Shown here piece after piece: positions 16,538 through 26,300 of a DNA stretch of 64,000 nucleotides (its first letter is position 1; every line of letters begins with the position of its first letter). Origin of the DNA: Sphingopyxis sp. Root154 (GTDB lineage: Bacteria > Pseudomonadota > Alphaproteobacteria > Sphingomonadales > Sphingomonadaceae); NCBI RefSeq assembly GCF_001427105.1, contig NZ_LMGI01000003.1, positions 536,618-600,617 on the forward strand, written 5' to 3'. The position numbers were made by a program, and so were the translations under genes. Below the pieces are notes generated by a model that made no database searches, had not been told where the DNA came from, and saw only the letters and a list, made by a program, of their open reading frames with translations.

Positions 16538-18856
16538 TTAGCGCCGCTTGCCCTTGTGTTTGATATTCGCCGGCCGCCCGCGCTTGCCGACCATATGCTT
16601 GCCGGCTCCGTCTTTCCCGGTCCCCTTCCCTTTCACCCCGTCGCGTCGCGGCGGGCGGTTGCGGAAGCCGCCCTCGGGCGCATCGGGAAGTTCGAAACGC
16701 AAGGCGCCGCTGATCGGGTTGGCGTCCATCAGCCGGAGGTCGAGTCGCTGGCCGGTCGTGAAGCTGACGCGGCCATGTTCGCTATCGAGGCTGCGCGCGG
16801 CTTCGTCGTAGAAGAAGCGTTCGTTGCCGAGCGTCGAGACCGGCACCAGCCCGTCGCCGCCCAGCCCGTCGACCGTCGCGAAGAAGCCGAAGGGCTGCAC
16901 CCCGGTGATGCGCGCCTGAACGATCTCGCCCTTCTTGGTCGACAGATAGGCCGCGACATAGCGGTCGACGGTTTCGCGTTCGGCCTCCATCGCGCGGCGT
17001 TCGAGCGCGCTGATCGTCTCGCCGATGCGCGACAGACCCTTGGCGTCGGCCTCGCCCAGCCCGGTGCGCGCGGGCAGGCCCGTGGGCTTGCCCGGCACTT
17101 CGAGTTTGTAGCTGTCGACGAGCGCGCGGTGGACGACCAGGTCGGCGTAGCGGCGGATCGGCGACGTGAAATGCGCGTAACTGCCGAGCGCGAGCCCGAA
17201 ATGGCCGGCGTTGGCGGGGCCGTAATATGCCTGCGTCTGGCTGCGCAGGATTGCCTGCATGATCTCGGGCAACCGGTCGTCTTCGGAAAACCCGTCGATG
17301 AGGCGGTTGAAGACTGCTGGCGTGATCACCTGCCCGAGCGCGAAGCTCCGTTCGAAGGTTTCGAGATAGTCCTTGAGGCTGACGAGCTTTTCGCGGCTAG
17401 GTGGCTCGTGGATGCGGTACATCACGGGCGATTTCTTCGCCTCGAGCGCCTTCGCCGCCGCGACGTTCGCCGCGATCATATAATCCTCGATCAGCCGCAT
17501 CGAATCGAGCCTGTCGCGAACGCGGATCTCGGCGATGCCGCCCTGCTCGTCGAGGATGACCTGGCGTTCGGGCAGATCGAGATCGAGCGGCGCGCGGGCC
17601 GCTCGCGCCTTGGCAAGCAGCGCCCAGCAGGCCCACAGATTCTTGAGCATCGGGAGCACATCGACATCCCATTCGTCGCGGGGCGCATCGGCATCATAGG
17701 CCGCCTGCGCATGTTCATAGGCGATGTTGGCGCGAAGCCGGACGAGCGCGCGTGTGAATCTCCAAGACGTCACCTTGCCATGCTTGTCGATGACGAGATG
17801 GCAGGCCATCGCGGCGCGGTCCTGCCCCGCCTTCAGCGAGCAGACGCCTGCCGATAATGTTTCAGGGAGCATCGGGACGACCTGGTCGGGGAAATAGACG
17901 CTGTTGCCGCGCCGCCGCGCTTCGCGGTCGAGATCGCTGTCGGGGCGGACATAATAGCTGACATCGGCAATCGCGACGATCGCTCGGAAACCGCCCTTGT
18001 TTAGCCCCTCCGTGTCGGGTTCGGCCCAGACCGCATCGTCATGGTCGCGGGCGTCGATCGGGTCGATCGCGACGATCGGCAGTTCGCGCAAATCCTCGCG
18101 GCCCTCGGGAGTGAGCGGCAGGTTGGCTGCCTTCTCGGCCTCGGCCAGCGTTTCGGCGCCGAAGACATGCGGGATTTCGTGGCGTGCGATCGCAATCATG
18201 CTCAGCGCGCGCGGCGCGAAGGGATCGCCGAGTCGCTCGACGACTTTGGCCTTGATCGCGGGGCCGCGCCCGGTCAGTTCGGCGCGGACGAGATCGCCGA
18301 CATTGGCATCGCCCTTGTCCGCAACCGCGAAGTCGTAGCGCGCGCGCTTGTCGGCGGGGCGCAGCCACAGGATCGGCTTGCCGCCGGGCCCCATATCCTC
18401 GACGAGCACGCCGATCACCGTCTCTCCGCCCGCTTCAAGCCGCTTCATCGGGTGCGCGACATGGCCGGTGCCGCGTTCCTCGGTGCGCGCGAGGATGCGG
18501 TCGCCGACGCCGAGCGCGCCTTTGCGACCCTGCTCGATCACGCGGAGGCGCGGTGCCGGTGTGGCGGCTTCCCAGCGCTCGGGCACCGCCCAGACATTGC
18601 TGCCCTCGATCGCCGCGACGCGCAGCACTGTGACGCGCGGCAGTCCACCATGTTTGTGGAACGCGCGTCCGGGCGCGAGATCGACGAGCCCCTCGTCGGT
18701 CATGTCCTTGAGCAGCGCCTTCAGTGCGATCTTGTCGTTGCCGTGGAGCGCGAAATGCTTCGCGATCTCGCGCTTGCCGACGGCGTCCTTGCTCTCTTCG
18801 ATGAAGCGAAGGATCTGCTCGGGCGTCGGCAGTCCGTGATATTGTTTGCGGGCCAT
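16538..18856 (-). CDS. rnr: Ribonuclease R, 3'-5' exoribonuclease
   Basis: The 772-residue enzyme degrades structured RNA. It shows an N-terminal winged-helix and cold-shock region (1-240), and an RNB catalytic domain with the acidic cluster DPIDARDHDDAVWAEPD near residue 270 and RRYADLVVHRAL. An S1 domain follows near residue 650, then a basic Lys/Arg/Gly tail. Length and order match RNase R rather than RNase II. The open frame continues upstream to 19075, but MARKQYHGLPTPEQI at 18856 is the family start. It is not next to topA here. Confidence 0.94.
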   Translation of the reverse strand: MARKQYHGLPTPEQILRFIEESKDAVGKREIAKHFALHGNDKIALKALLKDMTDEGLVDLAPGRAFHKHGGLPRVTVLRVAAIEGSNVWAVPERWEAATPAPRLRVIEQGRKGALGVGDRILARTEERGTGHVAHPMKRLEAGGETVIGVLVEDMGPGGKPILWLRPADKRARYDFAVADKGDANVGDLVRAELTGRGPAIKAKVVERLGDPFAPRALSMIAIARHEIPHVFGAETLAEAEKAANLPLTPEGREDLRELPIVAIDPIDARDHDDAVWAEPDTEGLNKGGFRAIVAIADVSYYVRPDSDLDREARRRGNSVYFPDQVVPMLPETLSAGVCSLKAGQDRAAMACHLVIDKHGKVTSWRFTRALVRLRANIAYEHAQAAYDADAPRDEWDVDVLPMLKNLWACWALLAKARAARAPLDLDLPERQVILDEQGGIAEIRVRDRLDSMRLIEDYMIAANVAAAKALEAKKSPVMYRIHEPPSREKLVSLKDYLETFERSFALGQVITPAVFNRLIDGFSEDDRLPEIMQAILRSQTQAYYGPANAGHFGLALGSYAHFTSPIRRYADLVVHRALVDSYKLEVPGKPTGLPARTGLGEADAKGLSRIGETISALERRAMEAERETVDRYVAAYLSTKKGEIVQARITGVQPFGFFATVDGLGGDGLVPVSTLGNERFFYDEAARSLDSEHGRVSFTTGQRLDLRLMDANPISGALRFELPDAPEGGFRNRPPRRDGVKGKGTGKDGAGKHMVGKRGRPANIKHKGKRR

Positions 18857-18903
18857 TGTCTGCGGATAGGGGGTAACGATCGGTCCGTCACCCCCAACGC
18901 GGA

Positions 18904-19638
18904 TCAATAGGGCGAAATGTCGATGACCTGGCCGTTCGACGAAGCCGTGCAGGTCGAACGATAATGGCCGGTCGCCATCGTGAAGACATAGTTGCCGCCG
19001 CGGCCGCTGCGCTGGCTGACCGCGACGCTGCTGCCGCCGGGCGCGTTCTGATATTGATCGGCGCGGCGTTCGCACGCGGTTCGGGCCGCGTCGGGGCCGC
19101 CGCGCGCATAGCTGCGGTTCGCGGCGCGACGATTGGACGCTTCGGCCTCGCCGGCCATGAAACCGTCGTGATAGCCTTCGCTGTCGTTGCGGTCATACTG
19201 ACCGCCATATAGACCGTCATTATAGCCCCGCGAATATTCGCCGTCGTGATTGGCGTCGCCATGATCGCCATGCTTTTTCTTGTGACTGGCGAGCGCCGCG
19301 ATCAGGCCGATCGCCGCCACGCCCGCAATCGCCGCCCCGGCACCCGAGCCTCCGCCGCCATGGCCGCAGTTGCCGGAATCGGTCTTGTCGACGTTGGCGT
19401 AGCGTCCGTTGGAGACGATGACGCTGACGCAAGTCTTCGTCCCGCTGTTCCACCAATATTGCGCGCCGCCGCTGGTCTTCGTCATCTCATATCCGCGCGA
19501 TTCCATCGCGGTTTCCGCGCCGGCGGCGCGCGAACCGGGCAGGTCGGATATGTCCGAGGGTGGTTCCGCCGCGGCCGGCGCGATGCTACCAAGCAGCATC
19601 GCCGCGATGATCGTCGATCCGGCAATCTGTCTTTTCAT
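18904..19638 (-). CDS. Secreted Gly-rich protein of unknown function
   Basis: The 244-residue protein begins with a signal peptide (residues 1-25, ending in PAAAEP) and has a mature N-terminal domain with two cysteines. A hydrophobic Gly/Ala segment (GGGGSGAGAAIAGVAAIG, about 102-120) and HKKKHGDHGDANHDGEY follow, then a series of Tyr-Gly-Asp turns such as GYNDGLYGG and GYHDGF. It ends in a cysteine-containing domain (RTACERRADQY). The mid segment may be an outer-membrane-directed glycine-zipper. Function unknown. GGGGAAAAGG supports ATG 19638. Confidence 0.65.
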   Translation of the reverse strand: MKRQIAGSTIIAAMLLGSIAPAAAEPPSDISDLPGSRAAGAETAMESRGYEMTKTSGGAQYWWNSGTKTCVSVIVSNGRYANVDKTDSGNCGHGGGGSGAGAAIAGVAAIGLIAALASHKKKHGDHGDANHDGEYSRGYNDGLYGGQYDRNDSEGYHDGFMAGEAEASNRRAANRSYARGGPDAARTACERRADQYQNAPGGSSVAVSQRSGRGGNYVFTMATGHYRSTCTASSNGQVIDISPY

Positions 19639-19790
19639 GACCTTTTCCCCTGTCAAACGTCCGATGGGATGCGCCCGCCGCAGGCCGGGTTCATCCCCCG
19701 ATCTTGCCGCCGCATCCTACCAGATTTATGACAGGCGCCGAACCGTTTTCACGGCCGTGGCGCGCGATCGCTCAGCAGGTCCGCCCTATG

Positions 19791-20276
19791 TCAGCTATAG
19801 GCGATCCAGCGGCCCGACGCTCCCGCCGCGAGCCACAGGAACAGCGAGGCCGCGGCCATGGCGCGGGCTGCGGCGGGTGCCGTACCTGCCGATTCCGACA
19901 GCTGCGCGCGCCATATCAGCCGGAAGGCGGCGGCGTTCGACAGCGCGACCGCGATGATGATCAGCTTCCGTTCGAATATCGCCGACCGTGCCAGCGCAGC
20001 GCCGTCGGCGGCGAACAAGATCACGCCGCTGGCCACCATCAGGATCAGCCCGGCGACGGCAACCGGCGTCAGCGCGCGCGACAGTTCCGCCACCGGCAGC
20101 CTGTGCCATAAACCCACGATCCGCAGGTCGACGACGCCGATTCCGCCGACGAGCATGACAAGGCCCAAGAGGTGCAGCGTGTTGGCAATGGGATAGGCCA
20201 GCGCCGATCCGCGCGACCACGGCCCGATGCCGGCCATGTCGAGCCACGCCGCGGCGGCGGTCAGGATGGGCTCCAT
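19791..20276 (-). CDS. Four-helix membrane protein (DUF6644-like)
   Basis: This 161-residue integral membrane protein has hydrophobic helices near 28-50, 70-90, 100-118 and 137-156, with conserved-looking GSALAYPIANTLHLLGL. From memory it resembles DUF6644 proteins that commonly neighbour DUF6152 proteins, as is the case here. No function is assigned. It starts ten bases after the DUF6152-like gene on the same strand. Confidence 0.65.
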   Translation of the reverse strand: MEPILTAAAAWLDMAGIGPWSRGSALAYPIANTLHLLGLVMLVGGIGVVDLRIVGLWHRLPVAELSRALTPVAVAGLILMVASGVILFAADGAALARSAIFERKLIIIAVALSNAAAFRLIWRAQLSESAGTAPAAARAMAAASLFLWLAAGASGRWIAYS

Positions 20277-20286
20277 GCGGCCCCGC

Positions 20287-20637
20287 TCAGCGCAGCTCGA
20301 CTGTCTTCTTGCCGACCATCACGCGCTCGACCCGCATTTCGGCGGTGCCGTCGCGCCGAAGATAGCCGATCAGGCGAACGCGTTTGCCGGGCTCGATCTC
20401 CGCGCGCGTCAGCCCGCGCGCTTCCATGCGGCCGACCGGCGCCAATATGACGTCCCAGACCTTGCCCTGCCAGCGCATCTTCGCGCTGCCATGCGGGTTT
20501 CCCCACGACAATTCGGAGAAAGACGCGGTCAGGGTGACCGGTTTGGTCTCGTCATAGGACGACCAGCCATGGTGGGCCGCAGCGGGAGGCGCGGCGAAGG
20601 CAAGCGTCGCCGCCGCGATCAACATGGAAAAGCGCAT
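20287..20637 (-). CDS. Small exported protein (DUF6152-like)
   Basis: The 116-residue protein has a signal peptide ending in PPAAAHHGWSSYD; cleavage would expose an N-terminal His-His. A compact beta-rich domain follows (VTLTASFSELSWGNPHG, KVWDVILAPVGRME, GKRVRLIGYLRRDG) that looks like an OB-type fold. The exposed His pair hints at metal binding, an inference only. It is paired with the downstream membrane gene. Confidence 0.65.
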   Translation of the reverse strand: MRFSMLIAAATLAFAAPPAAAHHGWSSYDETKPVTLTASFSELSWGNPHGSAKMRWQGKVWDVILAPVGRMEARGLTRAEIEPGKRVRLIGYLRRDGTAEMRVERVMVGKKTVELR

Positions 20638-20708
20638 CGACAGTCTCCTTCGAGCCCCTCGGCGCGAAGGTTAAAGGCGCGGCGCCCTTGGTGCAAGGGC
20701 GGCCTGGC

Positions 20709-22235
20709 TCAGTAGGTCCGCCCGATCAGCACGCGCTCGACCGCAGGCTGGCCGGTGAAGAAGCAGGCGCCGTCGGCGGGCGCGGCGTCGAGCGGGGTGT
20801 TGCGCATCGTCAGCTTGAGCGATTTCAGCTGCTCGACGATCTTGTCGAGCGCCGCACCGGTCGGGCGCGACCATTGCACCTCGACCCAGCCGACGAATTT
20901 GTCGTCACCGGCGAAATGCGCCTTCAGGTCGATGACGTCGCGGCGAATGTTCGCATGCAGCCGCTCTTTCGCCTCGGCATGGAGGCCCGACTGGATATTC
21001 TCCAGCGTCGCCACAGCCTCGGCCACGAAGTCGCCCTTGGCGACGAACGCCGAATTGAGCTTGCCGTCGTCCTTGTACAGCCGGTCGCGGCGGATCACCG
21101 CGACATTGCCGCCGGCGACGTCGCGCGGCCCGATTTCGACGATGATCGGCGCGCCCTTCTTGACCCAGCCCCAGCGCTTGGTCTGCGCCTTGTTAGCGCC
21201 AGCGTCGAGATGGACGCGCAGGGGTTCGCGAAATACGTCGAGCGCCTTGAGGTCAGCCTGCAACGCGGCGCAATAGTCGAGGATCGCCTGATCCTCGTCA
21301 TTGTCGCGGAGCATCGGCACGATGACGATCTGGTGCGGCGCGATGCGCGGCGGACAGCGCAGGCCGTCGTCGTCGCCATGCGTCATGATGACGCCGCCGA
21401 TCATCCGTGTCGTCGTACCCCAGCTCGTCGTGTGGCACAGGCTGTGGCCACCATCCTTGTCCTGATAACGGATGCCCGCCGCCTCGGCGAAGCCGGTGCC
21501 GAGATAGTGCGACGTGCCGGCCTGCAGGGCCTTGCCGTCCTGCATCATCGCCTCGATCGAATAGGTCGCGACCGCGCCCGGAAAACGCTCATGCTCGGGC
21601 TTTTCGCCCGCCATCACGGGCATGGCGAGAACATCTTCGGCAAAGCTGCGATACATTTCGAGCGCGCGGAGCGTTTCCTTCATCGCGTCGTCGCGGTCGG
21701 CATGCGCGGTATGGCCTTCCTGCCACAGGAACTCGGTGGTGCGCAGGAACATGCGCGTGCGCATTTCCCAGCGGACGACATTGGCCCACTGATTGACCTT
21801 CAGCGGCAGGTCGCGCCAGCTCTGCACCCAGCGGCTCATCGCGGCGCCGATGATGGTCTCCGAAGTCGGGCGGACGATCAGCGGCTCCTCGAGCTTTGCC
21901 TCGGGATCGGGGATCAGCTTGCCCTTGCCGTCGGCGATCAGGCGGTGGTGCGTGACGACCGCCATTTCCTTTGCGAAACCATCAACATGGTCGGCTTCCT
22001 TTTCAAAGAAGCTCAAGGGAATGAAGAGCGGAAAATAGCAGTTCTGGACCCCGGCATCCTTGATCGCGGCGTCCATCACCGTCTGGATGCGTTCCCAGAT
22101 GCCATAACCCCACGGCTTGATGACCATGCAGCCGCGAACGCCCGATTCCTCGGCAAGATCGCCTTCGGCAATGACATCCTGATACCAGGCCGCGAAGTCG
22201 GCCTGCCGGGTTACGCTGAGCGCATGTTTGGCCAT
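20709..22235 (-). CDS. proS: Prolyl-tRNA synthetase, archaeal/eukaryotic-like short form
   Basis: The 508-residue class II synthetase charges tRNA-Pro. RPTSETIIGAAMSRWV, VVRWEMRTRMFLRTTEFLWQEGHTAH and GGVIMTHGDDDGLRCPPRIAP mark the catalytic motifs. There is no INS editing insertion between motifs 2 and 3, and the protein ends in Tyr after a C-terminal domain (ACFFTGQPAVERVLIGRTY). These are features of the archaeal/eukaryotic-like (type 3) ProRS rather than the E. coli type. MAKHALSVTRQADF at 22235 is the natural start. Confidence 0.93.
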   Translation of the reverse strand: MAKHALSVTRQADFAAWYQDVIAEGDLAEESGVRGCMVIKPWGYGIWERIQTVMDAAIKDAGVQNCYFPLFIPLSFFEKEADHVDGFAKEMAVVTHHRLIADGKGKLIPDPEAKLEEPLIVRPTSETIIGAAMSRWVQSWRDLPLKVNQWANVVRWEMRTRMFLRTTEFLWQEGHTAHADRDDAMKETLRALEMYRSFAEDVLAMPVMAGEKPEHERFPGAVATYSIEAMMQDGKALQAGTSHYLGTGFAEAAGIRYQDKDGGHSLCHTTSWGTTTRMIGGVIMTHGDDDGLRCPPRIAPHQIVIVPMLRDNDEDQAILDYCAALQADLKALDVFREPLRVHLDAGANKAQTKRWGWVKKGAPIIVEIGPRDVAGGNVAVIRRDRLYKDDGKLNSAFVAKGDFVAEAVATLENIQSGLHAEAKERLHANIRRDVIDLKAHFAGDDKFVGWVEVQWSRPTGAALDKIVEQLKSLKLTMRNTPLDAAPADGACFFTGQPAVERVLIGRTY

Positions 22236-22278
22236 GATATTTCGTATTTTCCGTAGCTGGGGCGCCGTGGCGGCCCGA

Positions 22279-22821
22279 TTAATTCTTCTTGGCGAGTGCC
22301 GCCTTGAGTTCGGCGACTTCGGCCTTGAGCGCGGCGATCTCGGCATCCTTGGCCTTGGTGCCGCCGGCGCCAGGGATGAACGCCCCCGCCGCCTGCTGGA
22401 ACATTTCCATGTTCCGGCGCGTCAGCTCGGCGAGCGGGTTCGAGCCCAAGGCGCCTTCGAGCGCCGAGCGGACGTCCTGCTGGTTCTTGCGGAAGGCGGT
22501 CATCGACGCTTCGAGATATTGCGGCACCATCGACTGCATCTTGTCGCCGTACATGCCAATCAGGTGGCGCAGGAAGTTGACCGGCAGAAGCGTTTCGCCG
22601 CGCGTTTCCTCGTCCATGATAATTTGCGTCAGGACATTGTGCGTGATGTCGTCGCCGCTCTTGGCATCGACGACGCGGAAATCGCGGCCGTCGCGGACCA
22701 TGGCGCCCAGATCCTCCAGCGTGATGTAGCAGCTGCGCTCGGTATCATAGAGCCGCCGGTTGGCGTATTTCTTGATCGTGACGACGTCATCTTCCGTCGC
22801 CCCCGCCCTGGACTTCGCCAT
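22279..22821 (-). CDS. phaR: Polyhydroxyalkanoate synthesis repressor PhaR
   Basis: The 180-residue protein has the PHB-accumulation regulator DNA-binding domain at its N terminus (VTIKKYANRRLYDTERSCYI near residue 14, then DITHNVLTQIIMDEE). A PHB-binding region follows, and a C-terminal helix (KDAEIAALKAEVAELKAAL) forms a short coiled coil. PhaR senses polyhydroxybutyrate and represses phasin and its own gene. No pha biosynthetic gene is in the window. It lies 43 bases upstream of proS on the same strand. Confidence 0.92.
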   Translation of the reverse strand: MAKSRAGATEDDVVTIKKYANRRLYDTERSCYITLEDLGAMVRDGRDFRVVDAKSGDDITHNVLTQIIMDEETRGETLLPVNFLRHLIGMYGDKMQSMVPQYLEASMTAFRKNQQDVRSALEGALGSNPLAELTRRNMEMFQQAAGAFIPGAGGTKAKDAEIAALKAEVAELKAALAKKN

Positions 22822-23313
22822 CTTGACCTGCGCTCCTTATATTCCGGTGCAATGGCGACCGCGCCATCCGGTCTTCCAGAATCCTGCATTAGCATCAAAA
22901 TATGACGCATCGCAACATGGCTCCCGGGGCCTCACGAACCGGGCCGATTCGGCAACTATGCGACGCGAGATAGACTGGCATCCACTTGCTGACCGACCCA
23001 ATTGGCCGAACCGGCTCGATCCCGCCACCCGCTTCGCGGAATGGCAAAAACAATTTAGTTTCTTATGAAACCGACTCATTGATATATTCGGATCGCCTTA
23101 ACCCTTTTCGCCGGCAAATCATTTCATGTCGCGACAAGCTTGTTATTCTCGGCGATGCGCCCGGCTGTTGCAAAAATGGCACAATGTCTTGCCGATACTA
23201 CAAAGCTGTCAAAAAAAATTCACCTAAGTCTTGTGCGCTCAACGATTTCCGTCTTCTTATGGAAGTAAGTCGTTCAATCATATCGATTGAGCGGCCAACC
23301 GGGGAACATCATC
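22822..23313. other. Long gene-free region before the TonB receptor
   Basis: This 490-base gap separates divergent phaR and the receptor. The last 250 bases are visibly richer in A/T than the surroundings, including CAAAGCTGTCAAAAAAAATT near 23200. I find no convincing short gene, tRNA or well-spaced -35/-10 pair. It probably holds the receptor's promoter and a long leader. GGGGAACATC at 23301-23310 is the ribosome site. Confidence 0.4.
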
Positions 23314-26300
23314 ATGAAGAAAACCAGCCTTTTGGTGCGGGGTTCCGCACTGACGCTTGCTTTGTTCAGCGCCATGCCGGCGTTTGCGCAGAGCGAAGTC
23401 GCTCCCGCCGACGATGCGGCAGAAACCGCCGAAGCAGGGACCATCGTCGTGACGGGATCGCGTATCCGTCGTCCGAACGTCGAGTCGAATCTGCCCGTCA
23501 CATCTCTGGGTGGAGAAGAGTTCTTCCAGCAGGGCCAGACGAACATCGGCGACACGCTGAACGAACTGCCCCAGCTGCGCAGCACCTTCGCGCAGCAGAA
23601 CCCGGGCGCCGGCGTCGGTATCGCCGGGCTTAACTTGCTCGACCTTCGCGGTCTGGGCACGGTTCGCACCCTCGTGTTGGTCAATGGCCGCCGTCACGTT
23701 CCGGCCGACATCCTGAACAATGCGGCGTCGCCTGACGTCAACACCATTCCGAACGACCTGATCGAGCGCGTGGAAATCGTGACCGGCGGCAATTCTGCCG
23801 TTTACGGTTCGGACGCTATCGCGGGCGTGGTCAACTTCATCCTTCGTCGCGATTTCGACGGTGTCCAGCTTCGCGGCAGCGCGGGGATTTCGGCCGCCGG
23901 TTACGGCGCGAACCAATATGCCTCGGCCATGGTCGGCAAGAATTTCGCCGATGACCGCGGTAACATTACGGCTCACGTCGAATACGCTCGCCAAGAGCGT
24001 ATTTATGCGTCGGACATTCCGTTCCTTCGTCAGAACAATGCCTTCGCAACGGTGGACGTTGATAGCGCGGGCACGCCGAACGCAAGTGATGGCTTTCCTG
24101 ACGCGGTATTCGTCCGCGATATTCGTAGCGCCTCGATCCACCGCTTCGGCATGGTGGCAATTCCGCAGTCGCAGACCGGATCGCGTCCTTGCGGGCAAGG
24201 CACGCTTTCCAACAACGGCCCGGCGAATACCAACGGTACTGCTTTCCACTGCAACTATATTTTCACCGAAGGTGGACGCCTCACTCCCCAGACAGGAACG
24301 CGTTTCGGTTCCGGTCCGGGCGGCACGTTCGTGGGAGGTAACGGCCAGACGTCGCGCGAAGGCACCCAGCTTGCCATCCTCCCCTATATGAAGCGCTACA
24401 ACGGCAACCTGCTTGCGCATTTCACGGTCAGCGACGCGCTCGAACTGTTCGGTGAAGCCAAGTTCACGCGCATCGACACGGTCGGCAACCAGCTTGGCCC
24501 GACGTTCCTGAACAACACGACGGCATCGCTGGGCAACGATTCCCGCATCGCCCCGCGGCTTGACAATCCGTTCCTGAATCCTGCGGATCGTTCGACGATT
24601 GCTAACGCCATTCTGGCATCTGGTTGTGGATACGCCTTGGGTACGTCGCTAGCGACCGTCACCTGCCGTCCGCTCACCGCGGCTGAAACCACCAATATCA
24701 GCAACGGCTCGTATCGCTTCCTTTTCTCGCGCAACCTGACCGACGCTGCGGATCGTGACGAATTCTTCCGTCGCGACACCTTCCGGGTCGTTGGTGGTGC
24801 CCGCGGCACCTTCAACGACGACTGGAATTACGAGCTTTCGGTCAATTACGGCAAAATGAAGGAACGGGCCGATATGGCCGGTTTCGTCAATCGTCAGCGC
24901 TTCCTGCTGTCGCTTGATGCCGCCATCGATCCGGCGAACCCGGGCGCCGGCATTCAGTGCCGGTCGAAATTTGACCCCGCAGCACGTGTCGGCGCGCCTG
25001 GCTACGCCAATTCGGCTGCCACGCTGGCGGGCGATGTCGCGGCCTGCGTTCCCTACAACCTGTTTGGTGCGGGCGATAATCGCGCGGCGGTCGATTATTT
25101 CAGCCTGGCGATCCGTAACCGGTCGTCGATCGAACAGCTGAATCTTCAGGGCTTCGTCTCGGGCGATCTCAGCCAGTTGTTCGAACTGCCCGGCGGTCCG
25201 GTCAGCTTTGTTCTCGGTGGTGAATATCGTCGCGAGAAGGCATTCAACGACAGCGATGACGCCGCTGACAACGGCATTTCCAATGCCGTGTTCCTTGGCG
25301 ATGTCGATGCGGATCCGGTGAAAGTGAAGGAAGCTTTCGGCGAAATCCGGATTCCCTTGCTCAAGGACATGCCCTTCGCTCACGAGTTGACCGTTAGCGG
25401 CGCAGGTCGGGTTTCGGACTACAACACCATCGGTACGGCCTGGGCCTATAATGCTGGTGTTGAATATGCTCCGATCCAGGATATCCGGTTCCGTGCCAAC
25501 TTCGGTCGCGCGGTGCGCGCGCCGAACGTTACGGAAACCAGCTTCCCGTCGGTTGAAAACTTCGCCAACAATTTCATCGATCCCTGTAACGTCAATGCAA
25601 TCGGCGCAAACGCGATTCGTACCGCAAACTGCACCGGACAGCTGACGCCTGCGCAGTTGGCGAACCTGGCTCCGGGTGGGTATTCGCTGGGCATCATTTC
25701 GGGAAGCAACCCGAACCTGAGCGCGGAAAAGGCCGACACCTACACGATCGGCGCGGTCATCCAGCCGCGCTGGGTTCCGGGCCTGTCGCTCACGATCGAT
25801 TACTTCAATATCAAAGTGAAGGACGTGATCGTTTCGCTGTCTGCACAGACCATTCTGAACTCGTGTTACGACTCGCCCGGTCTCAGCAGCCCGGTCTGCT
25901 CGCTGTTCCAGCGTAACCTCGGAAGCGGCAACGGATTGGGAGGCGAACTGCCGGGTCAAATCCTGAACTATTCGACGGTTTCGGGTCCGAACAACTTTGC
26001 AAAGCGTGTCCGCGAAGGCATCGATATCGAAGCTGCCTATCGCACCAACATCACGGACGACGTCAAGCTGAGCACCCGCTTCATCTACACCCACCAGCTG
26101 AAGAACAGCAATTTTGAGAACCCCACCTTCCCGAATCTCGAAAACCGCATCCTCAGCGAATTGGGCGATCCGCAGGATGAATTCCGCTGGAACATGGACC
26201 TGACCTTCGACCGGTTCACCTTCGGATATGAAATGCGTTACATCGGTCCGCAGCTGACCTCGACCTACGAAAATTTCTATCCGCTGGATTCGGCTTGCTC

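Noticed and set aside
22822-23313. Possible tRNA or small RNA in the long gap before the TonB receptor
   Set aside because: No cloverleaf, terminator-like hairpin with a T-run or convincing promoter pair could be found by eye.
25994-26001. Another TTTGCAAA inside the TonB receptor gene
   Set aside because: It encodes conserved-looking residues, has no inverted partner and is within a gene, so it is likely chance.
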